Shown here: piece by piece, positions 22,217 through 31,784 of the stretch | Layout: every line of letters starts with the position of its first letter | Position numbering within the stretch: the stretch's first letter is position 1 | Assembly (NCBI GenBank): GCA_032716605.1 | Contig: CM064519.1 | Coordinates: 18,888,051-18,952,050 of the forward strand | From: Paralithodes platypus | Lineage: Eukaryota; Arthropoda; Malacostraca; Decapoda; Lithodidae | DNA: 64,000 bases | Direction of reading: 5' to 3' | Program-made: the position numbers and the translations under genes | Notes under the pieces: model-generated | Told to the model about the DNA's origin: nothing | The model's database searches: none | Seen by the model: the letters and a program-made list of their open reading frames with translations, nothing else

Positions 22217-22475
22217 CATGCTTAGATTAATAGGCTATGCAGTATTCGAGAATGCATAATATATCGTAGGCTTGTGCATAAACCTTTGAATGTATGATAG
22301 CCTAGTGCTTAGTGTGCGAAATTTGTGTGTGTGTATCCTAGATTCGAGTCCTTGGAGTACCACATGTAGGCCTATTCATTGGTTTCATTGACTTCATTAG
22401 TTAGGTTTATTTGTAAATTAATTGGTGGGTTGGTGAAAACAAATATGAATTTACTTAGCTAACCCTAACCTAACT
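22205..22475 (+). mobile_element. tRNA-related SINE, family B, copy 1
   Basis: Signature ATGCTTAGATTAATA, TATATCGTAGGCTTGTGCAT, the B-box-like GATTCGAGTCC, then CTTGGAGTACCACATGT and the tail AATTAATTGGTGGGTTGGTG. A fuller match lies at 54023-54250, and diverged minus-strand copies lie at 42800-42910 and 43420-43480. Confidence 0.8.
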
Positions 22476-22875
22476 ATACAAATCAACCCTTCATCTTCTC
22501 TCAATTATTCTTGATGATTCTTTTTCTCCTGATCTTTATTTTCAAGATCATATTACCACTCTTGCTAAACAGCTTCTTAGAATCTGTACGCCCATATACC
22601 GGTATCAAGTATTGTTCGCATGTGTGGGGAGGTTCCACCTAGAGATGGACCGAATATTCGTTTCGTATTCGTATGTTCGAATATTCGCTGTTTTTCAATA
22701 TTCGTATTCGTATTCGTATTCGCATTTCCATTCATAGCTACTTGCAAACATGCGAATATTTTCACGAAACCAATAGAAGATATACAAAAATGTAAAATAT
22801 TAAATTTTAAAGTTAACACAAACGAATAAATAACAGTGTAGATGTGCGTTGGAGCCGCTAAAGTGGAATGAAGTG

Positions 22876-23406
22876 TACCGTATATACCGGCGTATAAGAC
22901 ACATTTCTAAGCCTTAAATAAACCCTCCAAAACCATGGGTGGTCTTATTCGACGAATATACTTTCAATGCAAGTGAATTTGGACCGCCGAGATTCATCAG
23001 CTGATTTTATGAGTGACCGAAATCGTCGAAATACGATAATGTAATTATAAGTACTATATATCTCTTATATACTTACCTTAATTCTTTATAATATTTCATA
23101 ATTAACTTATATAAAACGAGTTATAAGCTCAAGTGAAAAATCAGTGTACCGGTACCATTTCCGAAACACGTGTGTGTTATTGTTGTCAGTTTGTGTGTGT
23201 GTGTGTTCTTGTGTGGCTATGTCGGCCGTATCAGTAGGGATTCTAAACCCGAGTTATTTCTGTATGCAATAAATGTTTTATTATAATTATACTCTATGGA
23301 AGTGAATTTCATTTTACCAAATAATATTTATAATAGTAAAAGCCAAAGAAAAATCCATTAAACTGTAACTGGAGCGTCTTATACACCGGTATTACTATAT
23401 ACAGTA
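22876..23406. mobile_element. Pogo/Tigger-like MITE nested in the hAT element
   Basis: Left end TACCGTATATACCGGCGTAT then AAGAC; right end GCGTCTTATACACCGGTAT then TACTATATACAGTA. Both ends are TA and the inverted repeats pair over about 25 bp with a small gap. CGTATAAGACGC-type ends are typical of pogo/Tigger elements (family knowledge). The interior has no transposase. It sits exactly within the BED-finger codons of the hAT. Confidence 0.75.
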
Positions 23407-23507
23407 AGCTTTGCAATAATAAATTTTCTCGGAAAGGAAAATTTACATCGGGGTTGAGAAATCATCTTAGCAACAAGCACCCAGAACTCTTACTATACAT
23501 TCAAAAT
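23406..23507 (+). pseudogene. BED zinc-finger remnant of the hAT transposase
   Basis: Reading across the pogo-like insertion with one TA retained gives CKLCNNKFSRKGKFT then SGLRNHLSNKHPEL: a C-x2-C pair, then H-x4-H, the BED finger that binds transposon DNA in hAT transposases. The upstream residues lie at about 22863-22877 on the other side of the insertion. The frame ends at TAA near 23507 and nothing of the catalytic domain follows. Confidence 0.72.
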
Positions 23508-24359
23508 TAATTCATACAATTCATTTATGATATTGAAGAAATTAAACATTCACATCGTCATTAGCTTCCGGTAATTAATTTCATAGTAATTTAAGTAATG
23601 TTTGTTGGTGATATAAAAAGAATTACCAGTTCTTGAAGGATGAACATTTCATCCTTCAAGAAAGATTGAAATATTCGCTATTCGTATTCGAATTCGCGAA
23701 TATTACCAACACAAATTCGCATTCGTATTCGCAAATAGTGAAAATTGATATTCGTTCCATCTCTAGTTCCACCCATACCACACTTCTCGCAAGGGTAGAG
23801 TCATAAGTATTTCATCTCTTCAACTCACTTCCTCTTACTAATTCCCTACAATATGTCTCTACACGCCGCAATGTTGCATCTCTCTCACTCTTCTACCGGT
23901 AATACAATTATCAGTGTTCTTCAGTTTTACAAGTGTATACCGATACGATACCCACTCCTTTACAGAGAGTGCTGGCATCTACCTCTCAACAGTCCCACCC
24001 CTATTCTGTCCAACTCTCTAACCCAAGAGTGAACCGATTATCCCAGTCTTACTTCTACTCAACAAGTAAGCTTTATAACTCTCCCTCAATATATCTTTCC
24101 CTCATCCTATGACTTATGCTGCTTCAAACTCCATGTGTCCAGGCCTTTTGACTCTAACATACCTTGAGTTTGGCTGTCTGTCACTCTTTCAGATTTTAGG
24201 GGAGACACTTGTTACAGCAGCTTTGCCTTTTGTCTCCTTCACTCACTTAGGACAACACAAATAGCGTAACCCTACCTTGCTCAACATCAGGCGAGAAAGC
24301 TAGATTATAATTATATAGGCTTTTGATCGTTAAATTTACGGTGTTACCGTACTCTTGCA

Positions 24360-24535
24360 AAGCTCGCCACGAAAAATAGACACCTAAATGGCACGAAAGG
24401 TATTTACATTGACGAAGAAATGGGGCGAAAGGTCTTAAAATCGACAAACTAACGGCACGAAAATCTTAAAACCTCAACACTAATATGCTAAACATGAGGG
24501 AGAAGGGGTTCATACAAAGCGAGTAGTACCCCCTT
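24360..24535. mobile_element. Foldback MITE, one-armed fragment
   Basis: It carries GCTCGCCACGAAAAATAGAC, ACCTAAATGGCACGAAAGG, ATGGGGCGAAAGGTCTTAAA and GAGGGAGAAGGGGTTCA, ending near ACCCCCTTGAA. Only the right arm of the family is present. Confidence 0.7.
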
Positions 24536-24819
24536 GAATTTGCGATGTTAAACTTGCAAATCCGTCAACCCATAATTATTAGGATAATTTATACTGTGTA
24601 GTCAAAGGGCTAAGTATTTTGTCTCTCATTGTTACAGGGACGAATGACGAACAACATGGAAGAATAGAGGCGAGGGATGGAACAGCTTACGGTACAGCAG
24701 TGGATAGGCCGGAATTGATGCAGCGAGGACGATGGAACAGCTCAGTGACACAGCACCAGCAGATGACATTATCAAAGGTAAATTATTGATGTTTGTGTAA
24801 GTCACAGAAACCCCTACTG
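24536..24819. other. No recognisable feature
   Basis: Unassigned. A stretch near 24640-24780 (GGAAGAATAGAGGCGAGGGA) has higher GC, but I see no conserved frame. Confidence 0.45.
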
Positions 24820-25012
24820 TACAGTCGCGCTAATAAGTGATGTCTCGGTACCAAGTATGTTTTGATCAATAATTCATTTCTTCATATCAAGTGAAATATA
24901 CAAACATGTTCCTACACTTACCCACCCTCTGCAACATCTGACAGACATTAATATAGCACAGAGCCAGCCAAATGTAATGACAGCTGGGACATGACTTATT
25001 AGCGCGACCGTA
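24820..25012. mobile_element. Tc1/mariner-like MITE, copy M5
   Basis: TACAGTCGCGCTAATAAGTG on the left and ATTAGCGCGACCGTA on the right, the best pair of ends in the family. The interior matches M2 (GTTTTGATCAATAATT, TTCCTACACTTACCCACCCT). Confidence 0.87.
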
Positions 25013-25134
25013 CCGGCGACGTCTTTTCAATTTAATTCTAGCTATATTTTGACGATTTTGTGCAGCTTAAGAAGGATCTGTAGCAGTAAAAGAGGTTAAG
25101 TGAGATACTGTAGTTCGAAGCCTGTTAACCGTTT

Positions 25135-25357
25135 CACGCATTTATGACGCAGAGGTGGCCAGATTAGCAATAAGAAATAGAGTTCTCTCACTCTTATAAT
25201 TACCTCTCCAAAATTAGTTTTCTGCCCACAGCTAACTCAAAGACAACTGCAGAGGTTGAAGTAACTAAACTAAGGGTTTCTAAATACCCCTGATGGTAAC
25301 ATAGGCTTTAAGTATCCCCAATAGGCTCACAATTGCGTCATATGTCGGAGAGGGTTA
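25135..25357. mobile_element. TTAA-flanked MITE (piggyBac-type ends)
   Basis: TTAACCGTTTCACGCATTTA then TGACGC on the left is mirrored by GCGTCATATGTCGGAGAGGGTTAA on the right. It is non-coding. TTAA and the position of the inverted GCGTCATA block support a TTAA-targeting MITE, with moderate TIR identity. Confidence 0.6.
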
Positions 25358-25553
25358 AATGGACATTACCGACACATAATTGGTCAACCCCGAACCAGAA
25401 ATACTCCCACGCAAATGTATTCGATCAGTTACATCTGGGCGACCTACTGTAGATGTGTGTGAATTATTTATTTATTTGAATTTCATTGTGTTGTTTCCGT
25501 TCGGGCTCTGTCTCTAGTGGGCCACCCCCAGCTATGAGATATGTGCCTGAGTA

Positions 25554-25768
25554 TACAGTAGGCCTACTAAGTGATGTATCGGTACCAATTATGTTTTGGT
25601 CAATAATTGGTATCAGCAATAGTTACCCACGATTTCTTCTTTTTGAGTGAGATATACCAACATGTTCCTACACTTACCCACCCTATTCAACATCTGACAG
25701 ACATTAATACAGCACAGAGCGAGGCAAACGTAATGACAGCTGAGACATAACTTATTATTGCCACCGTA
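25554..25768. mobile_element. Tc1/mariner-like MITE, copy M6
   Basis: The left end TACAGTAGGCCTACTAAGTG is diverged; the right end is TTATTATTGCCACCGTA. The interior is near identical to M2, including AATTGGTATCAGCAATA and GACAGCTGAGACATAACTTA. Confidence 0.82.
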
Positions 25769-25859
25769 CATACATACATAGTTACATCAGAGACAAACGC
25801 CCTGGAATAACTTCACATTACGAGCGAACCTTTCACACTACCACACCAGATTATTAAGT

Positions 25860-26362
25860 TGTTGTTCCCCAAGCTGCCTGGCCAAACAGCCCCAAGGCCC
25901 CGAGCAAGGCCAAGGCCATAACTGAGCGCCCCAACAAAACCCTCCCTGCCGACCACAATAAAGCCTGGGTGACCGAAGCCACTCCTTGGCGGGGAGCTGA
26001 GGAGGGTGCAGAAATGCCCGGGAAACCAAAGACCCACCCAGGGCCCTGTGCCCCTCAGAAATTATGTAGAGAAAGTTGAGGGGCAAAGGAAAAATGTGAC
26101 GCTTTGGCTTCCAATCTTGGTAGATTGGGAGGTCAATCCACGGAATAGACGCCGTCACTTGAGATCTAGAAAATATATAAGTAAAAGGAACAGTCAGAGT
26201 AAGCTATGGGTATGGCAGAGATCGCTCAGTTCTCACTCTGATAGACCAGCCCATCACCACATGACTATAACCCAATCCTCTCAGCATCAGCTAGGAAAGG
26301 CCCTAGAAAGCCGCCTTTGGCGGGGGGATAGCTCCCCTATTTCAACCCCTTGGGCACCCGCT
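25860..26362 (-). mobile_element. (AAC)n-tailed SINE, full-length copy 1, 12-bp TSD
   Basis: On the minus strand it starts at about AGCGGGTGCCC and ends GGGAACAACAACA. A perfect target duplication AGATTATTAAGT flanks it (25848-25859 and 26363-26374), so it moved by target-primed reverse transcription. The last ~75 bp (TATGGCCTTGGCC, GGGGCTGTTTGGCCAGGCAG) match the 3' end of the LINE at 44169-44868. There is no open frame of its own. The head is of unknown origin; a weak B-box-like GGTTATAGTCATG lies in the 5' half. Confidence 0.88.
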
Positions 26363-26519
26363 AGATTATTAAGTAACACCCCATTCTTAACATTAATCAT
26401 CAATTACAAACCCCAAAGCACTTGAATAAACTAATGAAAGCATATGTTCCTCCCGGGGTTCCAACTCGGGACACTATATCAGACATACCCCCTTCCAGGG
26501 GGTAAGGGGGCCTTCATCT

Positions 26520-26965
26520 AATGGTGGAGGAAAAAAGAATATGCCTCACGCATCCTACTGCGTGTCGTACAAGGCGAATAATAGGGGGGATGGCGATAGA
26601 CTTGTGGACCAACAGCCATTACTAGACAATAAAGTCTTTATCTCAGCACTGTCTTGGTATGGCACTGCCGAGGCTGGTGGGGTGTGGATAGGTGCCACAG
26701 GGGACCGAGTCTTACCTGGGCGCTGTTTGGCACCACACCTGTGTTGGCAACAGTGTTTGCATGTTGGAGCAGTGTTGGGGCAGGACTTTATTGTTCTATA
26801 GTCCAATTGCCTAATATACAGTAGAGTCTTGTTATGGTGCTGTCTTTTTGTAACACTGTTAAGGCTGGTGTGGTTGCAGATACTGCAGGGGGACTCTGTT
26901 GAGTCTTGCTGAGGCACGGTTAGCACTATACCAACATCAGCCACAGTGATGACTTGGTGGGGCAG
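26520..26965. repeat. Degenerate tandem repeat (GGCAGGACTTTATT units)
   Basis: The phrase CAGTGTTGGGGCAGGACTTT then ATTGTTCTATAGTCCAA recurs as CAGTGCTGTGGCAGGACTTT then ATTATACTACAGTACAC. Between them other short motifs (GGCTGGTGTGG, GAGTCTTG) recur. It is non-coding on either strand as far as I can tell. Confidence 0.55.
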
Positions 26966-27246
26966 TGCTGTGGCAGGACTTTATTATACTACAGTACACT
27001 CCAACTACTGAAAGGTAACCCCGTCTGAGCCGTTACAATGCATTTAATGGAAAAATGACGCTAAACCATTGTATGTATGTATGTATGTACGTATGTATAA
27101 TCTGTTGTAGTTTGAACAGGTGACCCGAAATGTGAGGAAGGGGAGATGATTTTGATGTCCTTCTCTCTCGCTCTTGATCTCTCTCTCTCTCACACATTCT
27201 CTGTCTCACTCTCACACACTCTCTCTCACACACACACACACACACA

Positions 27247-27277
<31 letters not shown>

Positions 27278-27632
27278 TCACTCTCTCTCACACACACTCA
27301 CTCACTCACTCACTCACTCCCTCCCTCCCTCCCTCCCTCCCTCCCCTATTATATCAATGTTGAAATGTTCTGGTGGGTCTAGTCACACCAGCCCCGGAAC
27401 CAGACATACTCCGACGTAATATTATTTGTTCGACCAATCACATCACACAAAAAACGACATGGAATCACCCGTTGAATTAATTAAGAGGGGATGGTTCACT
27501 TTTTGGGAGATTTTTGCATGTATTAATTATTTGTCTAGTTTCCTCCCTAGACCTCCATCAAATTAAAAAAGAAAACAAAACATCCATTAGATCCCCCTTC
27601 TAGATAAATTTGTAAATTTTTCGGTAGAAAAA
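26966..27632 (+). repeat. Direct segmental duplication, left copy
   Basis: From GTGGCAGGACTTTATTATAC to TTTTTCGGTAGAAAAATG it matches 29408-30109 almost base for base outside the microsatellite. It contains GCCGTTACAATGCATTTAAT, a (TATG)n run, a CT/CA/CACT/CCCT compound microsatellite, and the 5' part of a foldback MITE. The microsatellite differs in length between copies. Offset is about 2.45 kb. Confidence 0.93.
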
Positions 27633-27857
27633 TGTCCCGGCCGAAGGCCGTTTCTTTCAACATCACAGGCTCACTATCGTTCGCCAGGGGAAAAATCGAC
27701 ACCTAAATAGCACGAAAGGTCTACATATTGACGAAGAAATGGGGCGAAAGGTCTTAAAATCGACTAACTAAGGGGGCAAACATCTTAACATCTGAAAACT
27801 AATGGGGCTAAACATGAGGGAGAAAGGGGGCCAGAAAACCGGCCCATGTCCCCTTAA
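27481..27857. mobile_element. Foldback MITE (TTAAGAGGGG ... CCCCTTAA)
   Basis: It begins TTAAGAGGGGATGGTTCACT and ends CATGTCCCCTTAA. The interior has TTTTTCGGTAGAAAAATG, the hairpin CGGCCGAAGGCCG, CTCACTATCGTTCGCC and CGACACCTAAATAGCACGAA. Its first ~150 bp lie inside the segmental duplication; the rest differs from the 29956 copy. Confidence 0.85.
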
Positions 27858-27904
27858 TGGGGGATAGGCGTATTTATTTACTTATTTGCTTATCATGTCA
27901 TTAC

Positions 27905-28266
27905 TGTTTTAGTTTCTTCCCTAGACCTCCATCAAGCTTAAATATAACCCTCTCGAGACCCCCTTCAATAGAAATTGTACATGTTTCGGTAGAAAAACGT
28001 CCCGGCTTCCTCCTCAAGCTCGCTATCACGCGCCAGGGAGAAATCGACACCTAAATGGCACTATAGGTCTTAAAATTGACAACGAAATGTCGCGAAAGGT
28101 GTTACAATCGCCAAACTAATGGGCCGAACTTCTTATAATAATCTTTTCAAAACTAGTGGGGAGAAGGGGGTCCAGAAAAACGGTCTGCCTCCCCTTACAA
28201 TGTCAAAACTAATGGAGCTAAACATAAGGGTCAGGGGGCCCAGAAGAACTCAAACCTCCCCTTTAA
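27905..28266. mobile_element. Foldback MITE fragments, two in tandem
   Basis: A copy without its left end (CCTAGACCTCCATCAAGC to CGGTCTGCCTCCCCTTA) is followed at about 28200 by a ~65-bp second right end (GTCAAAACTAATGGAGCT to CCTCCCCTTTAAG). It is non-coding. Confidence 0.72.
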
Positions 28267-28374
28267 GCTTCGGGAGTACTGGTATGTGATAGTCGTGGAC
28301 TGGGACCATATTGGAGTGTGGCCGATATGGCTAGCTGTTGTAATACCCCCATCCCCGACCCAATAACCAGTGCC

Positions 28375-28472
28375 CAATAACACACACACTCTCACTCACT
28401 CACTCACTCACTCTCCCTCTCATTCACTCCCTCTCTCTCTCGCTCTCTCTCTCGCTCTCTCTCTCTCCCCCT

Positions 28473-28516
<44 letters not shown>

Positions 28517-28522
28517 TGTGTG
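28375..28522. repeat. (CACT)n and (CT)n microsatellite
   Basis: CACT units, then mixed CT with a C run, then pure (CT)n and short (GT)n. The ORFs are repeat translations. Confidence 0.92.
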
Positions 28523-28604
28523 TGCAGTGAAGCACGGCCGGCATGGTTTGCAGTAGTAAGCGTACGGTTACTACGGTACCGTATCTTTCTCCGTACAGTA
28601 CACA

Positions 28605-28740
28605 GGGATACCATAGTCTCTAGCCCACTCATAAAAATTAGTGGACTGCCTATGATGTTCTTTATGCAATTATAACTATCTGGATTGATTTTTCGACAGA
28701 AGTGGCTTTTCAATAAATAGTATTTATAGTTGTGTAGTTG
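28605..28740 (+). repeat. Dispersed repeat R, copy 2
   Basis: GATACCATAGTCTCTAGCCC, GTGGACTGCCTATGATG and TTCAATAAATAGTATTTA in the same order as copy 1 at 21022-21165. Confidence 0.7.
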
Positions 28741-28840
28741 ATTCAAAGAAAAATATATTCATAAATATGCTTCCAATATTAGAAATAGGTCTATATATGC
28801 AGTAAATAATTGTTCATTCATGTATTCAAGGGACTGGAGT

Positions 28841-29056
28841 TCTATAGTGTATTCGCTGTAAGTAGGCGAGAAATCATGACCTCTAACCTCTGTAACTAAA
28901 AAACGACTAGATTAATCGAGCTAATATTTCTACCATTTGGGAAGAGTCAGTCAAGGAATAGATGTGGAAATTGACACCTCATTTGTTCTAGCCCTTTTTG
29001 AGTTACAGAGGTTAGAAGTCATGATTTCTCGCCTACTTAAAGTGAATAGACTATAG
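28841..29056. mobile_element. Foldback element F, copy 1
   Basis: Ends CTATAGTGTATTCGCTGTAA then GTAGGCGAGAAATCATGACC on the left and the complement on the right (GTCATGATTTCTCGCCTACT, ending GACTATAG). Arms are about 60 bp, and the centre contains CATTTGGGAAGAGTCAGTCA. There is no ORF and the superfamily is unknown. Confidence 0.82.
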
Positions 29057-29122
29057 CAGAGGCTTCAGTCCTAACGTTATTCTTGACTTACAGTGTGCTG
29101 GCTTAATAATCCAATAGGGTTG

Positions 29123-29336
29123 ATAGTCTATTCGCTGTAAGTAGGCGAGGAATCATGACCTCTATCCTCTGTAACTCAAAAAGGGCTAGAGCAAATTGGC
29201 TGTAAATTTCCACATATATTCCTTGACTGGTTCTTCCCAAATGGTAGAAATATTAGCTAGATTACTGTAGTTGTCTTTGAGTTACAGATGTTAGAGGTCA
29301 TGATTTCTCGCCTACTTACAGCGAATAGACTATAGC
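29123..29336. mobile_element. Foldback element F, copy 2
   Basis: Same ends (ATAGTCTATTCGCTGTAAGT and TTACAGCGAATAGACTATAG), but the centre lies in the opposite orientation to copy 1 (TTCCTTGACTGGTTCTTCCC). The copies are 66 bp apart. A third, diverged piece lies at 40395-40560. Confidence 0.82.
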
Positions 29337-29407
29337 CTCTGAATTCCTATTGTAACTAACTAATCCATGTATTGTCCTGGTATTCCTGCTGTTATGCTAA
29401 TTTATAC

Positions 29408-29693
29408 ACTGTGGCAGGACTTTATTATACTACAGTACACTCCAACTACTGAAAGGTAACCCCGTCTGAGCCGTTACAATGCATTTAATGGAAAAATGAC
29501 GCTAAACCATTGTATGTATGTATGTATAATCTGTTGTAGTTTGAACAGGTGACCCGAAATGTGAGGAAGGGGAGATGATTTTGATGTCCTTCTCTCTCGC
29601 TCTTGATCTCTCTCTCTCTCTCACACATTCTGTCTCACTCTCACACACTCTATCTCTCTCACACACACACACACACACTCTCTCTCTCTCTCA

Positions 29694-29736
<43 letters not shown>

Positions 29737-30109
29737 TCACTCACTCACTCACTCACTCACTCACTCACTCACTCACTCACTCACTCACTCACTCACTCCC
29801 TCCCTCCCTCCCTCCCTCCCCTATTATATCAATGTTGAAATGTTCTGGTGGGTCTAGTCACACCAGCCCCGGAACCAGACATACTCCGACGTAATATTAT
29901 TTGTTCGACCAATCACATCACACAAAAAACGACATGGAATCACCCGTTGAATTAATTAAGAGGGGATGGTTCACTTTTTGGGAGATTTTTGCATGTATTA
30001 ATTATTTGTCTAGTTTCCTCCCTAGACCTCCATCAAATTAAAAAAGAAAACAAAACATCCATTAGATCCCCCTTCTAGATAAATTTGTAAATTTTTCGGT
30101 AGAAAAATG
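29408..30109 (+). repeat. Direct segmental duplication, right copy
   Basis: Matches 26966-27632. The (CA)n and (CACT)n parts are longer here (about 29690-29797), which accounts for most of the ~35-bp length difference. Outside the microsatellite I see almost no substitutions, so the duplication is recent or maintained by gene conversion. Confidence 0.93.
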
Positions 30110-30332
30110 CGCCGGCCGAAGGCCGGTTCCTCTTAAAATTGCAGGCTCGCTATCACTCGCCAGGAAATAATCGACACCTAAATGGCACGAAAGGTCTTAA
30201 AATTGACAACGAAATGGGGCAAAAGGTGTTAAAATCGCCAAACTAATGGGCCGAACGTCTTATAACCTCAAAACTAGTGGGGCTTAACATTAGGGAGAAG
30301 GGGGTCCAGAAAAACGGTCTGCCTCCCTTTAA
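29956..30332. mobile_element. Foldback MITE (TTAAGAGGGG ... CCCTTTAA)
   Basis: The left part is identical to the copy at 27481, but from about 30110 it diverges (hairpin CCGGCCGAAGGCCGG, CTCGCTATCACTCGCC). It ends GTCTGCCTCCCTTTAA. The break in similarity falls inside the element. Confidence 0.85.
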
Positions 30333-30635
30333 GGCAGTTGATATTGTATTATTTTTACTTATGTGTGATTAATAGTTATATGTTTGTCTTTCTAGGGTCT
30401 GTGACTGTAACTACATGTCTGTGTGCGTCGCTGGGATCCTGTGTACACCAATTAGGACTGTGTACTTCCTGGGAACTCATGTGCACCCCATCTACATACG
30501 CACACCATCTTATTCAATTTTCAGTTGTCTAAATAAAATATGAATATTTGTAAACCCCACAAGTGTTTCTTTATGCCATTAACTATGTCAGTGAATGTTT
30601 TACTGAACTAAATTAAATAGATAAATAAATATGCC
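30333..30635. other. No recognisable feature
   Basis: Unassigned. A short ORF at 30338-30532 has a CVHQLGLCTSWE-type internal repeat but no domain I know. Confidence 0.4.
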
Positions 30636-30973
30636 TTAACCCCTTCAGCACCAAGACAATAATAATAATAATAATAATATTTATTCAGTTAGCAATTTAC
30701 AGAGTTGGTACCACATAGTTTGTTATAAATATGACATGTACCAGCCTTGCATAATTCCAACTAAGGATAGCCCAATAAGGCCGTTAGGCGTATTTCCATT
30801 TTACCTTTGTTTCTGGCTAAAACTATATGATTTTCTGCAGTTTAAGAAGGACCTATGCTGCTAAGAGGGTTTATTGAGATCATATTTACCCATTTGAGTC
30901 GTATAAGTAAAGAAAATCGTCTGAAGGTAACCAGAATATGATACAAATTACGTATTGGTGGTGAAGGGGTTAA
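30636..30973. mobile_element. TTAA-type MITE (CCCCTTCA-CACC ends), copy 2
   Basis: TTAACCCCTTCAGCACCAAG to TTGGTGGTGAAGGGGTTAA: inverted ends with TTAA on both sides. The interior contains GATTTTCTGCAGTTTAAGAA then GGACCT and GTAAAGAAAATCGTCTGA, shared with copy 1 at 13926-14229. An (AAT)n run sits near the left end. Confidence 0.85.
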
Positions 30974-31059
30974 TCAAACAATAATTAACTTGTGTAAATA
31001 TTAATACACAATAAAAAACACCTTAATTAACTATATAAAACATTAAAATAAAATAATTA

Positions 31060-31170
31060 TTTATTTTACCAGTCATTAGACGATATTATTCAGTTTGGGA
31101 AGGATCGCTAGCAATTAAAGTGGTATTATCTATCTCAATTAACCTTCTAACTCCCCCAGAACCTTCCTAA
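31060..31170. repeat. Fragment of GACGAT...GGAAGGA dispersed repeat
   Basis: CATTAGACGATATTATTCAG then TTTGGGAAGGATC and CTATCTCAATTAACC. The same block order occurs near 20.5, 33.5 and 58.9 kb. Confidence 0.55.
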
Positions 31171-31329
31171 GCTTAATAAAACACACACTAACTACAAGAT
31201 AAATGGCTAATATGCAAGGTGGAAAGATCGGGAGAAGTATGTAATAGTCACGATTCACATTACATAATATCAGAACAGCCCCCGCATATCTTACTGTCCT
31301 AGAACACTTCATTTTTGTTCTATGTGAGT

Positions 31330-31560
31330 GAGAGAAACAAAAGGCCAGAATTTTCTGTGGCGAGTGCCTCCCCTAGAGTTTAAAAGTGTCAGGGCCAAAA
31401 TCAAGGAGACGTTCGAGCCAAAATGCCTGGACACACAGCTTTAAGCAATTTAAGTCATAGGAAGAGGGAAAAACTGATTCTGGGAGAGTTCCAGAGCTCA
31501 GCTGTTGAATAGAAGAAAGATTGAGAATAGCCCTAGGACATCCCTCTGCATGTCTTCCAA
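31330..31560 (-). pseudogene. LINE family J C-terminus and 3' UTR, fragment
   Basis: Minus-strand residues SSGTLPESVFPSSYDLNCLK fit the LWNSLPESVFPSSYDLxxFK end of jockey-like RTs (the LWN portion is frame-broken). Downstream are the family-J tail phrases, CATTTTGGCTCGAACGTCTC and GGCACTCGCCACAGAAA. It is truncated at the 5' side and inactive. Confidence 0.7.
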
Positions 31561-31784
31561 CGTATACAGTATATATACTTGGTAAGTAAAGAAAGAGATA
31601 CAAAAATAAATAAGAATAATACAAATAAAAGATAATAATTAAGAAAAGGGAATAAGAGGAACATACGATAAAGATATGAGATGGAAAGAGAAAGTAAGTT
31701 GGAATAAGAAGAAAAACATGTAGGTGCCATCTAGTGTATAAACGGACAACTATCATTTATGGCCTAATAGGTAACGCCCCTTTT

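Larger units (their letters stand above)
22640..23765 (+). mobile_element. hAT-type DNA transposon, degraded, with TIRs and 8-bp TSD
   Basis: Ends TAGAGATGGACCGAATAT and ATATTCGTTCCATCTCTA, flanked by the perfect 8-bp duplication GTTCCACC (22632-22639 and 23766-23773), the hAT hallmark. Just inside both ends are clusters of ATTCG/GAATA repeats (TATTCGTATTCGTATTCG), probably subterminal transposase sites. A BED zinc-finger remnant lies inside. No DDE or dimerisation region is seen, so it is an internally deleted copy. Confidence 0.9.
22490..24245 (+). pseudogene. Jockey-like LINE (family J) C-terminal fragment, split by a hAT element
   Basis: Left part (to 22639): residues around DDSFSPDLYFQDHI, ITTLAKQLL and, in another frame, GIKYCSHVWGGST. 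Right part (from 23766): HTTLLARVES, NSLQYVSTRRNVASLSLFYR, then ASTSQQSHPYSVQLSNP and SKLYNSP. YCSHVWGG then TLLxRVQSKAFRLI then RRxVASLxLFYRY then HPYxVQL is the known order near the end of jockey/I-type RTs. The two parts join across the hAT with one copy of its 8-bp target. The 3' UTR phrase matches the tails at 13.7, 31.4 and 41.9 kb. Several frameshifts; inactive. Confidence 0.82.

Noticed and set aside
26006..26425. 139-codon ORF, and the similar ORFs at 41211 and 58041
   Set aside because: These are readings of the (AAC)n-tailed SINE; sequence similarity between them is due to the repeat, and part of 41211-41753 is antisense to a spastin exon.
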